Source of the DNA: Frankiaceae bacterium
GTDB taxonomy: Bacteria > Actinomycetota > Actinomycetes > Mycobacteriales > SCTD01
Direction: 5' to 3'
Length of the DNA: 9,871 nt
Assembly (NCBI GenBank): GCA_947479995.1
Contig: CANKBT010000099.1
Location: forward strand, 1-9,871
Positions 6,688 to 9,871 of the stretch are shown in pieces. A program made the position numbers and the translations under genes. Every line of letters starts with the position of its first letter. The first letter of the stretch is position 1. The notes below the pieces were generated by a model. The model was not told where the DNA came from and did no database searches. It saw only the letters and a program-made list of their open reading frames with translations.

Positions 6688-6691
6688 CTCC
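6688..6691 (-). promoter_or_regulatory. Ribosome binding site (GGAG) supporting an ATC start of the RAM gene
   Basis: Read on the minus strand, GGAG at 6691-6688 is followed by a 7-nt spacer and ATC at 6680-6678. This is near-ideal spacing for initiation at the codon where homologous proteins begin. No other initiation codon lies in range. Confidence 0.5.
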
Positions 6692-6714
6692 GGTCGACGG
6701 GCCGCGACGGCGGC

Positions 6715-6721
6715 GGGGAGG
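6715..6721 (+). promoter_or_regulatory. Ribosome binding site (GGGGAGG) of thiL
   Basis: GGGGAGG is the strongest Shine-Dalgarno match in this intergenic region. The spacer is 9 nt to ATC at 6731 and 45 nt to the first conventional in-frame start (GTG 6767). The distance rules it out as the site for GTG 6767 and argues for initiation near 6728-6731. Confidence 0.55.
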
Positions 6722-6730
6722 TGCAACGTC

Positions 6731-7630
6731 ATCGACACCGTACGGGAGGCCGGCGAGCAGGCGCTCGTGGGCGCCGTGACCGCGCGGCTGGGCCCGTCGG
6801 CGGCCCTCGTCGGGCCCGGCGACGACGCCGCGGTCGTCGCCGCGCCGGACGGCCGGGTGGTCGCGACGACCGACGTGCTCGTCGAGGGCGTGCACTTCCG
6901 CCGCGACTGGTCGTCGGCGCACGACGTCGGCCGCAAGGCCGCCGCCGCCAACCTCGCGGACGTCGCCGCCATGGGCGCGACGGGCACGGCGCTGCTCGTC
7001 GGGCTCACCGCACCGGGCGACCTGCCGGTCGCCTGGGCGCTGGAGCTGGCCGACGGGCTGCGCGAGGAGGCCGCGCGCGCCGGGGCCGAGGTGGTGGGCG
7101 GCGACACCGTGCGCGGTGACGCGGTCGTCGTCGCGGTGACCGCGCTCGGCGACCTGCGGGGACGGCCGCCCGTGCTGCGCACCGGGGCGCGGCCCGGCGA
7201 CGTCGTCGTGCACGCCGGCCGGCTCGGCTGGTCGGCGGCGGGCCTCGCGCTGCTGCAGGCCGGTGCGGACGGCCCGGCCGCCCTGCTGGCCGCGCACCGC
7301 GCGCCCGAGGTGCCGTACGCCCTCGGCCCCGCGCTCGCCGGGCTGGGTGCCCGCGCCATGTGCGACGTCAGCGACGGGCTGGTGGCCGACGCGCTGACCC
7401 TCGCCGCGGGCGTCGCCCTCGACCTCGACCCGCCGGCGCCCGACCCGGGCGTCGACGAGGCGCACGTGCTGCACGGCGGCGAGGACCACGGCCTGCTCGC
7501 CTGCCTGCCGGCCGGGGCGCTCGCGGCAGCGGTCGGGCTGGGCTGCCGCCAGGTGGGCACGGTGGTCGCCGGGAGCGGCGTGCGGCTGCGCGGCCGCCCC
7601 GTCGAGCCGCAGGGGTGGGAGCACTGGTGA
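6731..7630 (+). CDS. thiL: Thiamine-monophosphate kinase, apparent ATC start
   Basis: ThiL phosphorylates thiamine monophosphate to thiamine diphosphate, the final step of cofactor synthesis. Counting from the first conventional start (GTG 6767, 287 residues), the motifs are VGPGDDAAVV (15-24; Mg/ATP-binding Asp pair), TTDVLVEGVHF (34-44), AAANLADVAAMGA (59-71), GGDTVRGD (111-118), CDVSDGLVAD (199-208) and GGEDHGLLA (237-245). All core AIRS/PurM-type features are present. The in-frame sequence upstream of 6767, DTVREAGEQAL, corresponds to the conserved 'TV-ELGEF-LI' N-terminus of ThiL, so the real start is probably ATC at 6731 (299 residues; GGGGAGG nine bases upstream) or a neighbouring non-standard codon. 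No ATG, GTG or TTG occurs in frame in the 90 bases before 6731. The segment before GGEDH is about 10-15 residues shorter than in Streptomyces ThiL. The stop overlaps thiD (GTGA). Confidence 0.93.
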   Translation: MDTVREAGEQALVGAVTARLGPSAALVGPGDDAAVVAAPDGRVVATTDVLVEGVHFRRDWSSAHDVGRKAAAANLADVAAMGATGTALLVGLTAPGDLPVAWALELADGLREEAARAGAEVVGGDTVRGDAVVVAVTALGDLRGRPPVLRTGARPGDVVVHAGRLGWSAAGLALLQAGADGPAALLAAHRAPEVPYALGPALAGLGARAMCDVSDGLVADALTLAAGVALDLDPPAPDPGVDEAHVLHGGEDHGLLACLPAGALAAAVGLGCRQVGTVVAGSGVRLRGRPVEPQGWEHW

Positions 7631-8448
7631 CGCAGGCAGGGGGGTCGGGCCAGGCGCCGCCGCGCGTGCTGACCGTCGCGGGGTCGGACTCCGGCGGCGG
7701 CGCCGGCGTGCAGGCCGACCTGAAGACGATGCTCGCCCACGGCGTGCACGGGATGAGCGTGATCGCGGCCGTGACGGCGCAGAACAGCGTCGGCGTGCAA
7801 GGCGCGTGGGAGCTGCCGGTCGAGGCCGTGCTCGCCCAGCTCGACAGCGTGCTCGGCGACATCGGCGTCGACGCGCTCAAGACCGGCATGCTCTCCTCGC
7901 CCGCGCTCGTCGAGGCCGTCGCCGACCGCCTGGCGCGCGAGCGCGCGCCGCTCGTCGTCGACCCGGTGGGCGTGAGCAAGCACGGCGACCCGCTGCTGCA
8001 GGACGACGCGGTCGAGGTGCTGCGCCGCCGGCTGGTGCCGCTCGCGACGGTCGTCACGCCGAACCTGCCCGAGGTCGCGCAGCTCACCGGCGTGGTCGTC
8101 GAGGACGAGCGCGACCTGCGACGCGGCGCCGACGCGGTGCTGGCGCTCGGCCCGCGGTGGGTGCTCGTCAAGGGCGGCCACCTCGCGGGCGACGCGGTCG
8201 ACCTGCTCACCGACGGCGACGTCGAGGTGGTGCTGCGCGCGCCGCGGCTGCCGAACCGGCACACGCACGGCACCGGCTGCAGCCTGGCGAGCGCCGTCGC
8301 CTCACGGCTCGCGCTGGGCGACGACGTGCCCGCGGCCGTGCGCGCGGCCAAGGACTGGCTGACCGGCGCGATCGCCGGCGGGTTCGCGCTCGGCAGCGGG
8401 ATCGGGCCGGTCGACCACGCCTGGCAGTGGCGGGGCGGGCGGGGCTAG
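7627..8448 (+). CDS. thiD: Bifunctional hydroxymethylpyrimidine kinase/phosphomethylpyrimidine kinase
   Basis: A 273-residue ribokinase-fold enzyme that phosphorylates HMP and then HMP-P to give HMP-PP for thiamine synthesis. The visible motifs are TVAGSDSGGGAGVQADLKT (16-34; substrate-binding N-terminus), AVTAQNSVGV (48-57), ALKTGML (83-89), VVDPVGVSKHG (110-120) and TPNLPE (144-149). VLVKGGHL (179-186) follows, then the anion-hole signature HGTGCSLASA (214-223), whose Cys218 matches the conserved Cys of ThiD. The usual VVDPVMVAKSG appears as VVDPVGVSKHG, a modest variation. The first 11 residues (Gly/Ala/Pro) are a variable extension. The GTG at 7627 overlaps the thiL stop and has GGAG at 7618-7621, so thiL and thiD are co-translated. 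No TPP riboswitch-like sequence is seen upstream of the pair. The stop overlaps the opposite-strand stop of the 61-residue gene. Confidence 0.95.
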   Translation: MTQAGGSGQAPPRVLTVAGSDSGGGAGVQADLKTMLAHGVHGMSVIAAVTAQNSVGVQGAWELPVEAVLAQLDSVLGDIGVDALKTGMLSSPALVEAVADRLARERAPLVVDPVGVSKHGDPLLQDDAVEVLRRRLVPLATVVTPNLPEVAQLTGVVVEDERDLRRGADAVLALGPRWVLVKGGHLAGDAVDLLTDGDVEVVLRAPRLPNRHTHGTGCSLASAVASRLALGDDVPAAVRAAKDWLTGAIAGGFALGSGIGPVDHAWQWRGGRG

Positions 8449-8458
8449 CGCCGGCCCC
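8441..8458. terminator. Candidate bidirectional terminator hairpin across the thiD/small-protein stops
   Basis: GGGGC (8441-8445) pairs with GCCCC (8454-8458), with an additional G-T pair, around a 6-nt loop. The overlapping TAG stops of the two convergent genes lie in the 5' arm and loop. It is short and has no T-tract, so confidence is low. Confidence 0.3.
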
Positions 8459-8630
8459 AGTCGTCCTCGAGGGCGTCGCGCGCGTCGTGCTCCTCGGTGC
8501 GGCGCCGGGCCGCCTCCAGGGCGCCCTCGGCCTCCTCGCGCGTGTCGTACGGCCCGAGGCGGTGCTGGGGCAGCGTGTCCCCGGAGTCGTCCTCGGCCCG
8601 CCCGTGCGTCAGTGACCACCACCAGCTCAT
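8445..8630 (-). CDS. Small conserved actinobacterial protein (SPOR-like fold suspected)
   Basis: A 61-residue acidic/basic protein with no signal peptide or membrane segment. The N-terminus MSWWWSLTHGRAE and the core RLGPYDTREEAEGALEAARRRTEE (24-47) match a widespread actinobacterial family of short proteins, in which 'RLGPY-T-EEA--AL' resembles an SPOR-type beta-alpha element. The function is unknown. ATG at 8630 is the only plausible start, with no strong Shine-Dalgarno. The gene lies downstream of csp on the same strand, separated by a strong hairpin, so it may have its own promoter or depend on read-through. Its TAG overlaps the thiD TAG in one CTAG. Confidence 0.72.
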   Translation of the reverse strand: MSWWWSLTHGRAEDDSGDTLPQHRLGPYDTREEAEGALEAARRRTEEHDARDALEDDWGRR

Positions 8631-8678
8631 GCCCGGAGTGTGCCCCGCCGGCGGCGCCGCGCACCGGGCGGGACGGCG

Positions 8679-8711
8679 GACGGCCCGGCCCCCACCGGGG
8701 ACCGGGCCGTC
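8679..8711 (-). terminator. Intrinsic-type hairpin terminator downstream of csp
   Basis: A near-perfect 33-nt inverted repeat: GACGGCCCGG (8679-8688) pairs with CCGGGCCGTC (8702-8711). After one mismatch, CCCC (8690-8693) pairs with GGGG (8697-8700) around the loop ACC. It begins 17 nt after the csp stop. No T-run follows on the minus strand, as for many actinobacterial hairpin terminators. It separates csp from the 61-residue gene. Confidence 0.75.
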
Positions 8712-8728
8712 GTGGCCGTGCGGCGGAG

Positions 8729-8932
8729 CTACAGCGGGCGGACCTGGTCGGCCTGCGGGCCCTTCTGGCCCTGGGTGACCTCGAACTCGACGCGCTGGCC
8801 CTCGTCGAGCGAGCGGTAGCCGTCGGACTGGATGGCCGAGTAGTGCACGAAGACGTCAGCGCCGCCCCCGTCGACGGCGATGAAGCCGAAGCCCTTCTCG
8901 GCGTTGAACCACTTCACGGAGCCCTGTGCCAT
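8729..8932 (-). CDS. Cold shock protein, CspA family
   Basis: A 67-residue single cold-shock domain, the normal length for the family; it binds single-stranded RNA/DNA and acts as an RNA chaperone. It starts MAQGSVKWFNAEKGFGFI, containing the RNP-1 motif KGFGFI (13-18). RNP-2 follows as VFVHYSAI (27-34). The C-terminus has VEFEVTQGQKGPQADQV, typical of actinobacterial Csp. The ATG at 8932 is preceded by a purine-rich GAGAGAGA stretch acting as Shine-Dalgarno. A long leader (about 130 nt, if the -10 at 9068-9073 is right) is reminiscent of cspA leaders. A strong hairpin follows the stop. Whether it is cold-induced or constitutive cannot be told. Confidence 0.96.
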   Translation of the reverse strand: MAQGSVKWFNAEKGFGFIAVDGGGADVFVHYSAIQSDGYRSLDEGQRVEFEVTQGQKGPQADQVRPL

Positions 8933-9067
8933 GTGCCTGATCTCTCTCTCCACTGAGCAGCGCCCGCACGGCGCGGGTGCCGAGTCGTGCCGGCTGACCA
9001 CCCAGGAGGCGGACCGCCCGCGACGTTCACGCGGGCTGGTGCACGCGAGGACTGGCGACTGGCGCGC

Positions 9068-9073
9068 ACGGTA
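9068..9073 (-). promoter_or_regulatory. Putative -10 element (TACCGT) for csp
   Basis: On the minus strand TACCGT matches TAnnnT, with a weak CTGTCG -35-like hexamer 18 bp upstream. It lies after the rpmB terminator hairpin and about 135 bp before the csp ATG. That would give a 5' leader of about 130 nt containing a hairpin at 8960-8980. Motif-based only. Confidence 0.4.
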
Positions 9074-9096
9074 CAGCGGAGAGGGCACGCGCGACA

Positions 9097-9115
9097 GGCC
9101 CTTCGACGAAGGGCC
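9097..9115 (-). terminator. Hairpin terminator downstream of rpmB
   Basis: GGCCCTT (9097-9103) pairs perfectly with AAGGGCC (9109-9115) around CGACG, extendable by two more pairs to leave a 1-nt loop. It lies 38 nt after the rpmB stop and before the csp promoter. It has no T-tract. Confidence 0.6.
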
Positions 9116-9153
9116 CGAGGGGTCGTGCGAGGGGCGCGGGAGGCGCGAGCGCG

Positions 9154-9351
9154 CTAGGCGCGGACGACCTTGCCGGCCTTGATGCAGGACGTGCAGACGT
9201 TGAGCTTCTTCGGCGTCTTGCCCGACGGGCCGGTCAGCGCGCGCACGCTCTGGATGTTCGGGTTGAAGCGCCGGCGGGTGCGGCGGTGGGAGAAGCTCAC
9301 CGACATGCCGAAGCCCGGTCCCTTGCCGCAGACGTCGCAGGTGGCAGACAC
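9154..9351 (-). CDS. rpmB: 50S ribosomal protein L28 (zinc-ribbon, C+ form)
   Basis: A 65-residue ribosomal protein of the large subunit. The N-terminus SATCDVCGKGPGFGMSVS is followed by the L28 core SHRRTRRRFNPNIQSV (21-36) and NVCTSCIKAGKV (51-62). Cysteines C5, C8, C53 and C56 form two CxxC pairs, so this is the zinc-binding (C+) paralogue rather than the zinc-independent form induced on zinc starvation. The GTG at 9351 is chosen because homologues begin here and GGAG lies at 9360-9357 with a 5-nt spacer. An in-frame upstream ATG at 9387 would add 12 Pro/Gly residues foreign to the family. The gene is divergent from the DAK2 gene, an arrangement shared with Streptomyces. Confidence 0.96.
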   Translation of the reverse strand: MSATCDVCGKGPGFGMSVSFSHRRTRRRFNPNIQSVRALTGPSGKTPKKLNVCTSCIKAGKVVRA

Positions 9352-9429
9352 GAGAGCTCCAGGTGGATCGGGGGTGCCCGGGGGCACGAGCAGGCGGGGG
9401 ACGGGCAGGTCGGCCCGCTCCAGCGGTCG

Positions 9430-9435
9430 AGAGTA
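9430..9435 (-). promoter_or_regulatory. Putative -10 element (TACTCT) for rpmB
   Basis: On the minus strand TACTCT fits TAnnnT about 80 bp upstream of the rpmB GTG. No convincing -35 is seen. It lies only 10 bp from the oppositely oriented TAGGGT of the DAK2 gene. Confidence 0.35.
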
Positions 9436-9445
9436 GCAGCCGGAC

Positions 9446-9451
9446 TAGGGT
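9446..9451 (+). promoter_or_regulatory. Putative -10 element (TAGGGT) for the DAK2 gene
   Basis: TAGGGT fits TAnnnT and lies 31 bp before the GTG at 9483, allowing a short leader that includes the Shine-Dalgarno GGAGG at 9470-9474. The -35 region has no clear match. Confidence 0.4.
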
Positions 9452-9482
9452 CGGTCCCTCGGGCGAGCGGGAGGGGCGGGCG

Positions 9483-9871
9483 GTGCTGGAGGTGCTCGAC
9501 GCGGCCGCCCTGCGCCGGTGGTGCGAGCGCCTGCGCGACGACTTGGCGGCCGCCCGCGGCGAGATCGACGCCCTCAACGTCTTCCCCGTGCCGGACGGCG
9601 ACACGGGCACCAACCTGCTGCTCACGGCCGAGGCGCTGGCCGACGCCGCTGCGGTCGCCCCCGACGACGCGCGCGGCACCGCCGCCGCCCTGCACGCCGC
9701 CGCGCTGACCGGCGCGCGGGGCAACTCCGGCGTGCTCGTCTCGCAGCTGGTGCGCGGGCTCACCGACGCCCTCGCGGCCACCGGCCGCCTCGACGGCCCC
9801 GGCCTGGCCGGGGCGCTGCGGCGCGGGGCGTCGCTGGCGCGCGCCGCGGTCTCCGCCCCCGTCGAGGGCAC
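9483..9871 (+). CDS. DAK2/DhaL domain protein, FakA-like kinase (3' end outside window)
   Basis: The first 129 codons of a DhaL-fold nucleotide-binding domain. The signature NVFPVPDGDTGTNL (32-45) supplies the Asp residues (D38, D40) and Asn44 that bind Mg-ADP in DhaL and FakA. ARGNSGVLVSQL (78-89) is the second phosphate-binding segment. Full-length actinobacterial homologues have DAK2, a middle Cys/His domain and a C-terminal DegV-like part, and resemble the ATP-binding subunit of fatty acid kinase; these later parts are off the window. Position next to rpmB, and usually upstream of recG, is conserved. The GTG at 9483 has GGAGG at 9470-9474 (8-nt spacer). GTG at 9492 is a weaker alternative. 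Confidence 0.9.
   Translation, partial: MLEVLDAAALRRWCERLRDDLAAARGEIDALNVFPVPDGDTGTNLLLTAEALADAAAVAPDDARGTAAALHAAALTGARGNSGVLVSQLVRGLTDALAATGRLDGPGLAGALRRGASLARAAVSAPVEG

Noticed and set aside
6721..6770. GTG at 6721 as the thiL start with a frameshift
   Set aside because: It is out of frame with ThiL and directly abuts the Shine-Dalgarno with no spacer. It would need an indel, so ATC at 6731 explains the data more simply.
6721..6770. TPP riboswitch upstream of thiL-thiD
   Set aside because: The CUGAGA-type conserved core of THI elements is absent and only about 50 bp separates thiL from the divergent gene.
5926..8268. A 780-codon open frame on the minus strand covering thiL and thiD antisense
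   Set aside because: Only its last 180 codons are the DUF3515 gene. The rest is low-complexity Arg/Ala/Pro-rich translation opposite well-identified thiL and thiD, typical of stop-poor GC-rich DNA.
8631..8728. Small RNA gene in the csp to 61-residue gene gap
   Set aside because: The only strong structure is the hairpin at 8679-8711, best explained as the csp terminator. No separate promoter is evident.

Overview
The window is chromosomal DNA from a very GC-rich actinomycete (Actinomycetota). By eye nearly every third codon position is G or C, GTG starts are common, and genes are packed with 1-4 bp overlaps. The ancestral-looking backbone is gpsA (3' end only) - ddl - DUF3515 lipoprotein - Lrp/AsnC-like RAM protein - thiL - thiD - (small protein, csp) - rpmB - DAK2/DhaL protein. 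From memory this matches the conserved gpsA-ddl-DUF3515-thiL-thiD-rpmB-DAK-recG neighbourhood of Streptomyces and relatives, so most of the window is core chromosome. I see no transposase, integrase, phage gene, CRISPR array, tRNA or rRNA.

Region 1 (1-4833, + strand) holds the gpsA tail followed by four tightly coupled genes: an endonuclease III-like HhH-GPD glycosylase with an unusual Cys-rich tail, a class I FAD/disulfide oxidoreductase lacking the usual C-terminal His-Glu pair, a GH15 trehalase-type hydrolase, and an SDR resembling glucose 1-dehydrogenase. They appear to be one operon lying between gpsA and ddl. The trehalase and the SDR could act in sequence: trehalose to glucose to gluconolactone.

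Region 2 (4834-6730) holds ddl (+), probably read from a leaderless promoter, and a convergent pair (-) encoding a DUF3515 lipoprotein and a 78-residue stand-alone RAM domain. The stop codons of ddl and the lipoprotein overlap in one CTAG.

Region 3 (6731-8448, +) is thiL-thiD, the last steps of thiamine diphosphate synthesis. It diverges from the RAM gene across about 50 bp. Neither divergent gene has an ATG, GTG or TTG where family homology puts the start. Both have a good Shine-Dalgarno sequence followed by ATC at the expected position. This is the most unusual observation in the window.

Region 4 (8445-9351, -) holds a 61-residue actinobacterial protein, a CspA-type cold shock protein with a leader of about 130 nt, and rpmB (zinc-ribbon L28), separated by hairpin terminators. 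thiD and the 61-residue gene again share a CTAG across their convergent stops. Region 5 (9352-9871, +) is a divergent promoter region and the 5' part of a DAK2/DhaL (FakA-like) gene that runs off the window.

No wholly new system is evident. The candidates worth checking are the paired ATC starts, the four-gene cassette, the divergent catalytic residues of its first two enzymes, and the CTAG/hairpin convergent junctions.
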